Shown: positions 11,613-23,348, counted from the first letter of the stretch. The stretch is DNA of 64,000 nucleotides from Rhinopomastus cyanomelas (GCA_013400115.1 VXBP01007145.1:62001-126000), one strand, 5' to 3'. Program-made: numbers and translations. Notes: generated from the sequence alone by a model not told the origin.

Positions 11613-12087
11613 GCCTTTCTTTTTGTCTCTGGCTTTATCATCATTTGGACTTTTGTAACACACAGCATCCCTGAAGTTAAAAATAACGAAGCTGAAGTAA
11701 AACATCCTGATTATGCCCTCAGGCACACACTAAGAATAAGAACTGAAAAACACCCACTCCATCAGAAAAATTCTCCATCAGAAAACCACCACCCAGTCCT
11801 GCTAGCCGGCCAGCAGCTCCCAGTAGCATCCCCTCAGCTCCAGGAAAAATTACTCCATTTATTTAATGTTGTAAATCCTATCTCAAGCACCCACTAAATA
11901 TCAGAGCTCTTAATTTTTAAAGACTTTTGTCCCTACTGACATACGGGAAATATTATGGGCATTGTTAAATATCCAGAAGTTTGTAGGTCATGGGGGGAAT
12001 CAAAGTTTCTGAGTCTTAAGTGATAAGTGAAAAGATAAGACCATCAAGAATGGTCTCATACTGGAAAGGAAGCTTGTCCATAAAACT
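11613..12087. other. Unique noncoding stretch
   Basis: About 470 bp of ordinary to AT-rich sequence with no gene or repeat recognised. Confidence 0.55.
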
Positions 12088-12690
12088 AATCAGGCAGTCC
12101 ATTCCAGGGTGTGAGCACCCTTTCCAGGAGGAATGGCTTCTTAATATCTAACCTAACCCTCCCCTGGCAGCTTCAGGCCCTGCCCTCTCATCCTGGTGCT
12201 GGTTGCCTGGGAGAAGAGCCCAACCCCCACCTGACTACAACTTCCCTTCAGAGAGTTGGAGAAGGTCCCCCCCTTAGTCTCCTCTTCTCCAGGCTAAACA
12301 TCCCCAGCTTCCTCAGTAGACTTTCCCTCCAGTCCCTTCCCCAGCTTCGTTGCTCCTCTGGACCCAATCCAGCCCCTCAATCTCTTTCTTGAATTGAGGG
12401 TCCCAGCCTGTCCAGATCTCCCTGCAGATCAACACATTCCCCCCCAATTTGGTGTCATCCATGAATTTACTCCTCATCTGGGTCAAGATGAACTGGGCCC
12501 AGCACTGATTCCCAGGGGACATCATTGGTCACTGGACACCAACTGGATGGGGCCCATTCACCAGCACTGTCCGTACCTGGTCATCCAGCCAGTTTTTAAC
12601 CCAGCAGAGGGTGCACTGATCCCAGCCATGGGCTGCCACCTTTGCCAGAAGGATGCTGTGGGAGACTGTGTCGAAGGCTTACAGAGTCTT
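12088..12690 (-). mobile_element. CR1 LINE fragment, group F, with internal deletion
   Basis: Antisense CR1 beginning inside the ORF2 C-terminal part (the tail is missing at the left end, about 12088). At about 12405 it jumps from IQFKKEIEGLDW, over several hundred bp, to the region coding for MDDTKLGGNV (antisense frame 12313-12525). It continues upstream into RT sequence until about 12690. A dead copy with a deleted centre. Confidence 0.9.
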
Positions 12691-12691
12691 T

Positions 12692-12752
12692 GCTCTCGCT
12701 CTCTCTCTCTCTCTTGTTCTCTCCCTCTCTCTTGTTCTCTCCTTCTTCTTCA
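12692..12752. repeat. Polypyrimidine (CT)n simple repeat
   Basis: CT/CTT-rich tract on the plus strand, starting immediately at the 5' truncation point of the group F CR1 copy. Confidence 0.9.
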
Positions 12753-14964
12753 CAAGAAGAAAACTTGAAAATATTCATGTTCCTCTAAGACTTTACAGTC
12801 ACACCCCAAGAGAGAAATGCTGAAGAAGTGGGTGCCAGAGATAAAATAAAGGGAAAATACAGGGACTTGGTCTAGATTTTATGCACTAATCCATCACACA
12901 GCAGAGATCCTGTTTCCACTCTCCCAGAAACGTAGTCAGGTGCCAAAAACCATGAAGGTCAAACTCCTCTGCCTCTGTTGGACCATTTCATTTCAGCCAG
13001 CCTAGCCCAGTTAAGAAAAACTGAGTTTCTGGCATTGCCTAAAGCCAAAATCACCCAACCAAGTGCCGTAAAAGACAGATGAGGAAAACAACAGGACCAG
13101 CAGTGAACAACATGAAGAGATGGGTCAGGAGCCCTTGTTAAAGCTCAGGGTCTTTGAACAGCTCAGGTTTGGTTAAGCTGATGTAGCCGTAGCTCAAGGC
13201 TTGGGGATGAGCCATCACATCCCATTTCCAGGCTGCCATATGCCCTGCAACTCTGATGATGATGCCATAACCAGGGCCACCAGCAGCACTGATGGGAAAG
13301 AGATGTGTAAGGACACGGCTATCTTGGGAATAGCCAGGAGGGCTGAGAGAAGTTTGCAGATTACAAAAGGCCTGGTGTGCAAACAAGAGAAAACCTCTGA
13401 TCAAAAACTTGACTGAAGAACTGGATGCTTTGTGCCTCCACAGATGAGAGGTGTGACCTCACAGTTGGGTGCTGACCCCTCTAGGTCCAGAAAGCTACTT
13501 CAGCCCTCTTCAGCCCTCTCCTTGCTGCCATGGAAGATGCTGCAAACATGAGAACCTACCCTAACCCTAACCTCACAGATGATCTGTTAAAAAGGAACAC
13601 AATTGTGGGTCTCAGTGCTCCTGGTTTCCTTCACAGCCATTTCTCTCCATTTGATCCTGCTGCCCTCTTCATCAGGTGGAGAGTCCTCCAGGGATCTGAA
13701 TTAAGTAGGTGGTCTCCCATAAGGAAGTAGCTGAGACTGAATACATTGGAGACTGCATGATGAGAGCAGGGCCGACGCAGGGCACAGAATCCCCATTTAT
13801 CTGATTCTAAGTTTGTTCGGTGATTATTTTATTTATTTGCTTTTAACAGGAGACTCAGCTGTTTAATTCTTTCCCGCAGGCAAACTCCAGAAGTAACAGA
13901 CAAACTGCCAGGCTGAACACAGAACAGTCATGACATCCCCCAACTGAATAAATATAACATCAAGAAATAGATGGGATTAGGAAGGGCTCAGCCACCCAAG
14001 TGGAAGCAGACTGGGAATGCTGCACAAAACCTCACCAAGAGGTTAAAAAGTCAGAGGAACAAACAGAGCTGTAGGAGGAAAATCTCTCTGATGGAGCACA
14101 ATCCTACAGGAGCTGATTGCACATGTGGGGTGGGATAGGATGGAGGTTTATAAAGCTCCCTGTGGTTCTGCACTGGGGAAATGCTGTGCCAGTGCTGATA
14201 CCAGACAGAGCATCAGTATGGGCAATTAGAAGAAGAAAAACCTAGGAGGTTATGGCCACAAGGATTTGCACAGCCCCACGACACAGGCACTGTGTGGTTG
14301 TCCCACACAGAGGTGGGGAGCTGGGCATGATCTGTGCCCAAACAACACCGCAAACCTGAGCTTTGCTCCAAAGAAATGGGATAAGTGGCCACAAAGCCAA
14401 GGATTTCCTGGGTATCCTGATGAGGACACAGGTACAGCAGGTGAGTGTAGGAATTTCATTTTCCAAGACCACAAGGGCTGTCAACTCAAGTGTCCAAGGG
14501 ACAAATTTCAGGGATCTAAGAGGAAGCTCAAGGCAAAAAGTAAAAGAAGCCCTGAGACACAAGGCCAGGTGATGAATCATTCAAAACCCATTAAAAGCCC
14601 AGAGGATTTGTTTACCTGTTTCTCCTGAGTTATATAGTGATGCCACCTTGAACCTGGAGGAAACAAGATGCATTAGCAAAGCCAGCAATCCACCTTGTTA
14701 TTTATCACTGTTGAGCACCTCCAGCCGCATTGCTCTGCTCATCTCTTTGCTTTTGCTTTAAGATCTAACACTGCAAACTGCTTAACTGGCATTTTATTCC
14801 CTTCAAACTCACCAACCGTGGCCCCCAAGAGTCAGACCAAGGTCTCATCTACCTCACGAGGGACCTCCTGGCTCTGCATCCACATGAGCTCTCCTAAAGT
14901 ACTCTGACAGCAACCAGCAGTTATTGCTGGGCAGCAAGTACCTGCAATTTTTTGCTGGTGAGAG
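12753..14964. other. Longest stretch free of recognised repeats in the window
   Basis: About 2.2 kb. No host exon is recognised, although overlapping open frames of about 110-120 codons occur on both strands at 14242-14628. These show no domain, and the overlap on both strands argues for chance. A 2.5-unit telomere-like motif sits at 13556-13572. Confidence 0.55.
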
Positions 14965-15790
14965 CAAGCTGGGTGCTGCTGTCGGTAGTCCAGAGGGACA
15001 GGAAGCATCCAGAGGGACCTGGACATCCTGGAGGAATGGGCCCAGGCAAAACTCATGAGGTTCAAAAAAGCTGAGTGTAGGGTCCTGCACTGGAGTGGGA
15101 AAACCAGCGGTGTCAATACAGACTGGGGGAAGACCTGCTGGAGAGCAGTCCTGTGGAAAAAGGCCTGGGCATACTAGTGAATGAAAGGCTGGACAGGAGC
15201 CACCAACTTGCAACTGTAGCCCAGAAGGGCAATCCCATTCTGGGCTGCATCAGCAGAAGTGTGGCCATCAGATGGAGAGAGGAAATTCTGCCCCTTTGCT
15301 CTGCCCTGGTGAGACCTCACCTGGAGTCCTGTGTGCAGCACTGGAGCCCCCAACATCAGAAGGATGAGGAGCTGTTGGAGCAGGTCCAGAGGAAGCCACA
15401 AGGATGATCAAAGAGTTGGAGCCCCTCTGCTCTGAGGATAGGCTGATCAGCATGTAGATGAGAAGGCTCCAGGGGGACCTTCTAATGACCTTCCAACCCC
15501 TGAAAGGGGCTGTCGGAAGGGAATGATAGGATGAGGGGCCATGGTTTGAAGCTGGAAAAGGGCAGAGTGAGGCTGGACAGGAAGAAAAAGCTTTTGAATC
15601 TGAAGGTGGGGGATTCCTGGAACAGGCTGCCCAGGGGGAGGGTGGAAGCTCCATCCCTGGAGTCATTCAAGGCCAGGCTGGCTGGGAGTCTGGGCAATCT
15701 GGTCTGGTGAGTGCTGGCCCTGCTTGTTGCAGGAGGGTTGGACTAGATGCCCTTTGGAGGTCCCTTCCAACTCCGTGATTCTACTAATTT
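14965..15790 (+). mobile_element. CR1 LINE 3' fragment, group E
   Basis: About 825 bp from the post-RT ORF2 region to the tail. Recognisable pieces, in broken frames, include EKGLGILVNERLDRSHQLAT (15153 on), SALVRPHLESCVQHWSPQHQ and the group E signature gaaaggggctgtcgg. The tail ends ccgtgattctactaa. It is a fuller copy than the other E copies, at 1800, 23999, 50132 and 61303. Confidence 0.93.
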
Positions 15791-16844
15791 AACATCACAA
15801 ACTGAGGAGTAAGAGATAGTGCTCTAGGAGATAGTGATTGAAAATGCACAGTAGCAAAGCGTTCGCGTTCTGTCGTCTAGTCACACCGCTCACTGGAATT
15901 AAATCATCATTTTTTTATTCCATACATCACGGATTAATGTACTAAGGCCTTCTGTACAATGAGCCTGTACAACTTCATGGAGAATGGCCTCATCTCTACT
16001 CCTTAAATTCAAAAGCAACAGTTTAATGTTTCAGCAAACAACGAGCTGCTAGGAAAGCAGATCACTGGTGTGGAGACAGAGACTAATTGGAAACCTCTCC
16101 CCTTCCAGTTGTGCTTCACGCTGCTAATCAGGATCAGAACTGCAGACGAAGGGTAGATGTGAGATCAGGGCACAAAAGGTTAATTAAAACACTCAGACAA
16201 GCGTGAGGACCATGACTGTAGAGCAGCTCCAAGCAGCAGAACCACCTTTCACTGCACAGGCTGGTCCGTAGCTGTTCTTTGCTAATGAAATACTGATTTC
16301 TACATGGCCAGAAATGACATTTAAAGGTGTTAGTGGCTGCAGGATTTGCTGCAGCACTGGTTTCTCGCCATCCCAAATTTCCCTGCACATTCTCTGAATT
16401 TCTTGCTTCCTTCCTTTTGTTTTTCTACCCCTTGTTTTTGGCAGAGTTTTGCTCAGCTGAATCACCATGGGGACCGTGCCAGCCACTCGCTGGCACTGTT
16501 TATGGCTACGTGCCTCCTGCTAAGGACACTGGGCATGTTTTGAGATTCTCTTTTGAAAGCCCCAGCCAGCTGTCAACACCACCTTTCTCTTCTCCAGCCA
16601 ATCTCCTTCTCCACCTCCAGACACATAAACTCTCAGACAATCTGTTAGAAACCTATCATTTGCTCCTTTGCTGCACCGGCCCCGCTGAGCCCAACATTTT
16701 TTGTTTTTTCTTATTTAATTTATAAAGGCTGGGCAGGAAGCCTGTGACATTGGGTTCTCAGCTCATGGTCATGAGGCCATCACGGTCTCACCATGCTGAC
16801 CACTGCAGGGCATGAGGGAAGGGTTTCTGCATCCCTGTGTGGTG
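15791..16844. other. Unique noncoding stretch
   Basis: About 1.05 kb with no recognised gene. A 132-codon open frame at 16327-16725 is low-complexity, rich in Leu, Phe and Ser and without a domain. AT-rich islands lie near 15895-15960 and 16695-16730. Confidence 0.55.
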
Positions 16845-16921
16845 GTGTATTTGGTACAGTTTAAGTTAATGGTTGGACTCAGTGAACTGAAAGGTCTTTT
16901 CCAACGTAATTGATTCTATTA
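16845..16921 (+). mobile_element. CR1 LINE tail, group H-like
   Basis: Short 3' end: atggttggactcagtgaact, then aaaggtcttttccaa and a degenerate gattctatt end. Confidence 0.7.
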
Positions 16922-17274
16922 GTCCCTTTCAGATGGTTCTGTTTGGGGGGGTTTCCTTATCGTTGGCCACTTCAAGCCTTAATTTCATCAACTCAAAGCA
17001 CATCTTATCCCAACAGAGCAGCCGCAAGAGACTCTGAAGTGTTTCATGCGCCCAAAAAAGGGACCATGAGGTCCCTTCCAACCAGACAGTTTATGAATCT
17101 ATCTAAATCAAGTGCTCCAGAATGCACCACTGAATGTTGAAGTTTAATCCCTGCCAGAGCACTGACACCCTACCCAAACACTATAAGAATGAAACTTCCT
17201 TACAATTAAGTTTAACTACGGTGTCACTTTGCTTCAGATGACATCTCCTTTGTATTGGCATACAATGCGTTTCA
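16922..17274. other. Mostly unique noncoding stretch
   Basis: No gene recognised. It contains only the possible 45-bp CR1 tail listed separately. Confidence 0.5.
17060..17104 (+). mobile_element. Possible minimal CR1 tail
   Basis: The phrase catgaggtcccttccaacc, followed by a degraded tail (gtttatgaatcta), resembles a CR1 3' terminus of about 45 bp. This could be a tiny insertion or coincidence. Confidence 0.4.
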
Positions 17275-17842
17275 TTAGAGCCAAGTGTGGGGTCCACCAC
17301 TTTGGTCACAACAATCCCATGCAACACTACAGGCTTGGGGCAGTGTGACTGGAAGGCAGTCTAGCAGAAAGGGACATGGAGGTTCTAATTGACAGGAGGC
17401 TGAATATCAGTCAGCAAGATGCCCAGGTGGCCAAGAAGGCCAGTGGCATCCTGGTCTAGATTACAGACTGTGTGTCTAGCAGGAGTAGGGAGCTGATTGT
17501 CCCCCTGTACTCAGCACTGGGGAGGCCGCCCTTTGAGTACTGGGTCCAGTTTTGGTCACCTCAGTAAATAGGAGATACCAAGGTGCTGAAGCAAGTGCAG
17601 AGTAGGACAACAAGGCAGGTGAAGGGCCTGGAGAATAAATCTTATAAGGAGAGACTGAGGGAGTTTGGGCTGTTTAGTTTGAAGAAGAGGAGGCTAAGGA
17701 GAGACCTCATTGCTCTCTACAGCTATCTGAAAGGACATTGGAAGGATATTGGTTCAGGTAGTGATAGAAGCAGAGGGAAGGGCTTCAATATTCAACAGGG
17801 GAGGTTTAGACTGGACATCAGGAAGAAATGCTTCCTGGAGAG
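17275..17842 (+). mobile_element. CR1 LINE distal ORF2 fragment, group B, tail missing
   Basis: Begins just after the RT core (degenerate KCGVHHFGHNNPMQ), continues through AQVAKKASGIL and RSRELIVPLYSALGRPPFEY, and ends in RFRLDIRKKCFLE at 17842. There it abuts an oppositely oriented CR1. The last 200 bp or so and the tail are absent, so the 3' side was lost at the junction. Confidence 0.93.
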
Positions 17843-17859
17843 TGCTCCAGCCTGTCCAG

Positions 17860-18132
17860 GTCCCTCTGGATGGCATCCCTGCCCTCCAGTGTGTCTGCTG
17901 TGCCACACAGTTTGGTGTCTTCAGCAAACTTGCTGAGGGTGCACTCAGTGCCTCTGTCCCTGTCACCTACAAAGATGTTGAACAAGACTGGTCCCAGGAC
18001 TGATCCCTGAGGGACACCACTTGTCACTGGCCTCCACTTGGACATGCATCCATCGAAAACCACTCTCTGGGTGGCACCATCAAGCCAGTTCTTTACCCAT
18101 CTAGTGGCCCACCCATTAAAGCCATGTTCCAC
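17860..18132 (-). pseudogene. CR1 ORF2 remnant, RT catalytic region with altered active site
   Basis: The minus-strand frame starting at 18132 reads WVKNWLDGATQRVVFDG, then VTSGVPQGSVLGPVLFNIFV, then TLSKFAEDTKL. The family's catalytic box here is normally FADD. The first of its two aspartates is Glu in this copy, so the RT site would be impaired even if the frame were whole. Confidence 0.85.
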
Positions 18133-18328
18133 CAGCTTGGAGACCAGAATGTGGTGCAGGACAGTGTCAAAAGCTTTGCTCAGGTCCAGGTAAATTACAT
18201 CATCGCTTGCCCCCCATCCATTAATGTTGTGACCTGTTCATAGAAGGCTACCAGGTTTGTCAGACAGGACTTGCCCTTGGTGAAGCCATGCTGATTGTAC
18301 CAAATCACCTCTTTACTATAATGCTGTC

Positions 18329-18898
18329 TCAGTAGTGCCTCCAGGAGGATCTGCTCCATGATCTTACCGGGCACAGAGGTGAGACTGACTGGCCTGTAGC
18401 TCCCTGGCTCCTCCTTCCTACCCTTCTTGAAAACAGGAATTCTGTTTCCCCTCTTCCAGTCAGTGGGGACTTCAGCAGCCCGCCATGACTTTTGGAATAT
18501 AATAGGGGTTTAGCAACCACGTCTGCCAGATCTCTCAGTACCCGTGGGTGTATCCCATCAGGTCCCATGGACTTGAACACTTTCAGGTTCTTCAGGTGAT
18601 CACAAACCAGATCTTCACTTATGATGGGCAGTTCTTCCTTGCAGTCCCTGCCGTTATTTTCCATGACTCCAGGAGTGTGGCTGGAGGCCTTTGCAATGAA
18701 GACTGAGGTAAAGAAGTCATTGAGAACCTCAGCCTTTTCCATGTCACTTGTGAACACATCACCTGTTTCCTTTCTGAAGGGACCCACAACTTCCCTAGTC
18801 TTCATTTGACCATTCATATACCTGTAGAAATTCTTGGTGTTCCCTTTGACCTCCCTGACTAGGTTCAATTCAAACTGTGCCTTGGCTTTCCTAACCAC
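18329..18898 (-). pseudogene. CR1 ORF2 remnant, segment before and at RT start
   Basis: 189-codon frame. Residues 1-60 match the pre-RT linker (AKAQFELNLVREVKGNTKNF, then EKAEVLNDFFTSVF). The RT start is at about residues 115-135 (SMGPDGIHPRVLRDLADVVA). A frameshift after that makes the last 50 residues nonsense. In an intact CR1 this protein would be the endonuclease and reverse transcriptase that copies CR1 RNA at a nicked target. This remnant cannot act. Confidence 0.85.
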
Positions 18899-19085
18899 AT
18901 CTCTAGCTGTTCAGGCAGCTTCCTTATATACCCCCCATTCTAGCTGTCCTCCCTTCCACTCCTTACAGAGTTTCTTCTCGTGTGACAGCATGTCCAGGAG
19001 CTCCCTGCTCAGCCAGGCAGGACTCCTAGCATTCTTCCCTGCTTTCCTCTTTGTTGGTGTACATTGCTCCAGTTCAAAGAGTTTC

Positions 19086-19850
19086 CTGTTGCTACACTAA
19101 CACATTAGCCAGGGAGCAGTATAACACACCACAAAAACAGCTAAATACTCAAACGAAAACCCAACAAAATGAAATTGATCAGGATCCTAAAGCTCAGAGG
19201 GGGTTCAAGCCAATGGGAATCCCATGATCTGCACAAAGAAGCACCAGTTTGGCTTCTGCTTCCCTAACAGTGGTAATAACCTTCTCTTCCCCTAAATCCA
19301 GCTTCCCCCAAACACTGAAGAGCAGACAGATGAAACCCCTTTTGCCTTTCTCAGCCTGTCAGAGCTGTGAGCCCTTCATCATTTGTCAGGATGGAAAGTT
19401 AATCAAAACCTTTGTCTCTTTTTTATTTCTTTAAACAATAGAATCTATTTGCAGCCAGCTGCTTCTTTTTGGGTAGGAAGGGGGGAAAAAAATGAACCCT
19501 CCACCATATCCTTTTCATCCTGATCTTCCCTGATTGATACAAATCCCCTCAATCCTTACTTGTCTCTTCTGGGCAACCCATCACATTCATCATTAAGGAT
19601 GAGTCTTACAGCATCAATCTGGCTATCCCAGTTGACTTCCTAAACTTTATGAAAACCAACCAAACCAACCTGGCACATCTCTCACAGACACAGTCCTGCA
19701 CCAGAGCAGGGCTGAAAAATGTGCTTGGCTGAGGTGGGGGGGGTGGATACCTTATGTCTGGTGAGTGATTGAGCCTCCCTTTTGACAGCAGAAGCACAAA
19801 GCTTTTCCCAGTAAGTATCCTCAGGGTTTTCCAGTCTGCTGGTTAGATTA
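19086..19850. other. Unique noncoding stretch
   Basis: About 760 bp with no recognised gene. A (G)n/(A)n patch lies near 19480. Open frames are short and without domains. Confidence 0.55.
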
Positions 19851-19990
19851 AGATAGAATAGGATAGGACAGGACAGAATAGAATGGGGTAGGACAGGACA
19901 GGACAGGATAGGTTAGGACAGGACAGGACAGAATAGAGTACGATAGGATATGATCAAATATGGTAGGATAGAACAGGATAGGATAGGATA
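19851..19990. repeat. Pentanucleotide minisatellite (ggata/ggaca)n
   Basis: Imperfect 5-bp units of aggat, aggac and agaat type over 140 bp, immediately beside the antisense tail of the CR1 copy that follows. The position suggests that the array grew from the CR1 tail repeat. Confidence 0.93.
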
Positions 19991-20098
19991 AAATCTTCAA
20001 GGTTGGAAAAGACTTTCAAGATCATCAAGTCCAAACTTCCACCGCACACCCTGAACCACTAAACCATCTCCCACACACACTCATGTCCCTAACACCAT
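19991..20098 (-). mobile_element. CR1 LINE tail, antisense
   Basis: About 108 bp reading cttcaaggttggaaaagact, followed by atcatcaagtccaaac and a C-rich phrase. It is 5' truncated. The normal 8-bp tail at its left end is replaced by the pentanucleotide array. Confidence 0.88.
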
Positions 20099-20589
20099 CT
20101 GTGACATATAAAGAGCAATTACAGGTTGTGAGAGGCAATCGCTGAGTGCATTATGGGAGTGTGGTGATGTGGCTATAGATTAGCTTCTACTTGATCTATA
20201 AGGGGGACTTTGGTACTTCTGAAGAGTATGGGAGCTTGGGATTCTGTCAGGACATCCATCCTCACCTCCTGCAATGGGTGAGCACATACTCATTTTGGGG
20301 TAGGAGGAAACGAGCCTGAAACATCCTCCTGTACCTCCTCGTCAGTGGTCTTTCTAGGGAGACTTTCAGTGTTGTCTTGTGTGCCCTTGTGCCTTTAGCG
20401 AAACTAACTAGAGACAGAGCACATCAGTACAGGTAAGTTATGTAACTCACATGAGTAAGTGGGATTAAGGCTCTTGCTCTCCTACTCCCATATTTATGAG
20501 CACCTACAGACAGAAGGTCCAAATCAGGGATGTTTTTCAGGAGGAGCAGAATCACAATGGTCATTACTCACTGCTCAGCTACCATTTCA
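20099..20589. other. Unique noncoding stretch
   Basis: About 490 bp, no gene or named repeat recognised. Confidence 0.5.
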
Positions 20590-21422
20590 AAGAATCCCAG
20601 AATTATAGAGGCTGGGAAAGCTCTCTGACCTCATCCAGTCCAGCCACAATGGCTACACCAGGGCACTAAGGGCCATAGCCACTCTGCCCTTCAACATCTC
20701 CAGGGATGGTGAATCCACCGCTACCCTGGGCAGTCCATTCTAGGATCTGATCACTCTTTCCAGGAGGAAGAGCTTCTTAATATCCAATCTAACCCTCCCC
20801 TGGCAACTTCAGGCCCTGCCCTCACTTCCTGGTATTGATTGCCTGGGAGAAGACCTGACCCCCACCTGACTACAACCTTCCTTAAGGGTGTTGGAGAAAG
20901 GGATCAGGTCCTCCCTGAGTGTCCTCTTCTCCAGCTCCCTCAGCCTATCCTCATCAGACTTTCCCTCCAGTCCCTTCCCTAGCCTCGTTGCTCCTCTAGA
21001 CCCAATCCAGCCCCCCAATCTCTTTCTTGAATTGAGGGGCCCACAATTGTACCCAGTACTCAAGGAGAGGCCTCCCCAGTGCCCAGTACAGGGAGAGAAT
21101 GATGTCCCTAGTCCTACTGGCCACACTTTTGCTGGTCAAAGCTAGGATGCCATTTGCCTTCCAGGCCACCTGGGCACCCTGCCAGGTCCTATTCAGCTGG
21201 TTGTCAACCAGTACTGCCAGGTCCCACTCTGCCAGGCTGCTCTTCAGCCACTTATCCCCCAGTCTGTAGCTGCAGAGGCTTCTTGTGGCCGAAGAGTAGG
21301 ACCCTGCCCTCATCCCGTTGGCCTCTGTTCATCGACCCAGCCTGTCCAGATCTCTCTGTAGCATCTTCCTCTCCTCCAGCAGATCCACACTCCCCCACAA
21401 CTTGGTGTCACCCATGAATTTG
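20590..21422 (-). mobile_element. CR1 LINE 3' fragment, group F
   Basis: Antisense copy with its tail at the left end (agaatcccagaattatagag). It then covers distal ORF2: SRGATRLGKGLEGKSDEDRL and QFKKEIGGLDW appear in minus-strand frames at 20809-21313. It reaches the region just after the RT core at about 21422. Same group as 12088 and 41896. Confidence 0.94.
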
Positions 21423-22164
21423 TATTTCATGGGAGCATCTCCTCTCATTAAAAACAGCACTGTCACTTTCTTAAACTAACTGAAGTTGTCTTCATTAATA
21501 ACAGAGTCACATTCAGGGAACATCAAAACAGGCTTCTTGCTCCATTATTGTCCAGATTATTTGCTCCAGTTGTACGAAAATGTTCATAATTGGCAACATT
21601 TCCATAAATTCGTAAATGGATTGATAAATTGAAAGTTGATATTGCACTAACAAAACAGTACAGCGTAGCACAAATGAGCAGATTTATGCCTACAAAGTCT
21701 CAATTCCTTTTGAAGTTTAATTATAAACATTTATTGTTAACTTTCTGTGGGTTTTTTTTTCCTTTTATTCCCCATTAGTAAATGCCCCCAGACAAGAAGT
21801 CATTATCATAAAATGCAAACAAGACTCCCAGAGGTAACCACTACAAGGGTTATTTATCAGCTAATAGGGCATCTCAGTGTTTGATATCGTGGCAAATCCC
21901 TCATCATTATTGAGATTTAATTTACACCTTTTATTTCTTTTTTTTTCTGTGGGTAATACTTTAGTAAATCCATTCCAGATGCCAAGTTCTATCAGTTAGC
22001 ACAGTAATTGTATCGCAGTTTTATTCCTTTTTGGACACATGGCACTGCAAAGAAATTAGTTTCTCATTGAATGATGGGAAGGGGTTGGGGTTTTGTGATG
22101 CTTTCCTGCAGTTACAAAGTCACATTAAATAAGTCTCCACATTGATAATCATTCCTGGGCATTT
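21423..22164. other. AT-rich unique stretch, candidate conserved noncoding DNA
   Basis: About 740 bp with many TAAT/ATTA cores (for example cataattgg near 21585, taattataaac near 21720) and no CR1 signature. No coding frame. The appearance is that of a distal enhancer-type sequence, which only alignment to other birds can confirm. Confidence 0.4.
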
Positions 22165-22765
22165 GGATCACAGAATCTGAGAACATTAGGGATTGAAGTG
22201 ACCTCAAAAGATCACCCAGTCCAATCCCCCTGACACAGCAGGATACCCTATATCCAGTCACACATTTCCAGAGAAGGAAACTCCACAACCCCCAGGGCCA
22301 GCCCCTTCCAGTGCTCCATCACCCTCACGGTGAAGAAGTTCCTTCTCTTATTGATGTGGAACATCCTGTGTTGCAGCTCACACCCATTGCCCTTTGTCCT
22401 ATCACTGGATGCCACTGAGCAGAGTCTGGCTCCATTGTCCCAACACCAACCCTTTCCATAGTTGTCTACATTCATGGAGTCACCCCTCAGTCTCCCTTTT
22501 TTCCAAGCTCAAGAGCCTCAGCCAAGCTCAAGGCTTCCTCATCAGGGAGATGTTCCACTTCATCATCTTTGTGGCTTTGTGCTGGACTCTCTCAAGCAGC
22601 TCTATGTCCTTCTGGAACTGAGGGGCTCAGAACTGGACATAAGATTCCAGATGTGGTCTCACCAGGGCAGAGTAAAATGGGAGGAGAACCTCTCTCCATC
22701 CACTAACCATCCCCCTTCTAATCCACCCCCAGATGCCACTGGATCCTTGCATGAGGGTCACAGGA
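22165..22765 (-). mobile_element. CR1 LINE 3' fragment, group A
   Basis: Antisense copy starting with a tail (atcacagaatctgagaacat) and covering the ORF2 end. The minus-strand frame at 22248-22475 reads LCSVASSDRTKGNGCELQHR, then MFHINKRRNFFTVRVMEHW. It is 5' truncated at about 22765. Confidence 0.94.
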
Positions 22766-23123
22766 GGTCAGTAGTTCTCATCCTTCCTTCTAGTAGGCCA
22801 AAATATCAGATTATCAGCTCCCCTTCCCATGGAGAATGTGCAAAATCAGTGTATTTCCCTTGCTGACAGCATTAACCCCTCTAAGCTACTTAATGGAAAC
22901 CCACCTTGATATTTGCTGTGAGAACCCCAAATCCTCAAACAAACTACTCCTGCAACTGTGGAGCTCAGACCCAACAGCTGAAACAATGGAAGAGGCAAGA
23001 AATCATCTCAGCATGTCCTGCCAAAGCCAAGCAAAAGAATATTGGGGTTTTGCACTGGTGTTTCTTCTCTCCCCTGTATCTTCATTTGGAAAATAGGGTG
23101 ATAATTCAGCTTTAAACAAGAAA
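22766..23123. other. Unique noncoding stretch
   Basis: About 360 bp with no gene or repeat recognised. Confidence 0.5.
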
Positions 23124-23348
23124 GTCAGGTTGGACATGAGGAATAAATTTTTTGCTGTGAGGGTGCTGAGATGCTGGAACAGGTTGCCCAAGGCAGTTGT
23201 GGCTGCCCCATCCCTAACTGTGTTGAACAACAGGTTGTCTGGGGCCCTGAGTAACCTGCTCTAGTGAAAGTGTCCCTGCATCTGGAGGGGGGTTGGAACT
23301 GGGTGATCTTTAAGGTCCCTACAACCCTGGCCATTCCATGATGCGATG
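23124..23348 (+). mobile_element. CR1 LINE 3' end, group D
   Basis: Starts at the residues corresponding to VRLDMRNKFFAVRVLRCWNR (degenerate) and ends in ccattccatgatgcgatg. It is 5' truncated to 225 bp. Confidence 0.9.

Larger units (their letters stand above)
17843..19085 (-). mobile_element. CR1 LINE ORF2 reverse-transcriptase fragment, tail missing
   Basis: About 1.24 kb of antisense ORF2. Read on the minus strand, it runs from a region before the RT domain (near 19085) through the RT start and on to the catalytic region. It stops at DLDRLE (17843), exactly where the plus-strand neighbour begins. No tail is present. It contains two sizeable remnant frames, listed separately. Confidence 0.95.

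Noticed and set aside
13556..13572. Telomere-like ccctaaccctaacc motif
   Set aside because: Only about two and a half units. Too short to call an interstitial telomeric array.
14242..14628. Overlapping open frames of 112 and 120 codons on opposite strands
   Set aside because: Mutual overlap on both strands and the absence of any domain fit chance openness in a GC-moderate stretch, not a gene.
16327..16725. 132-codon frame rich in Leu, Phe and Ser
   Set aside because: Low-complexity translation of pyrimidine-rich DNA. A membrane-protein reading is not supported by any conserved motif.
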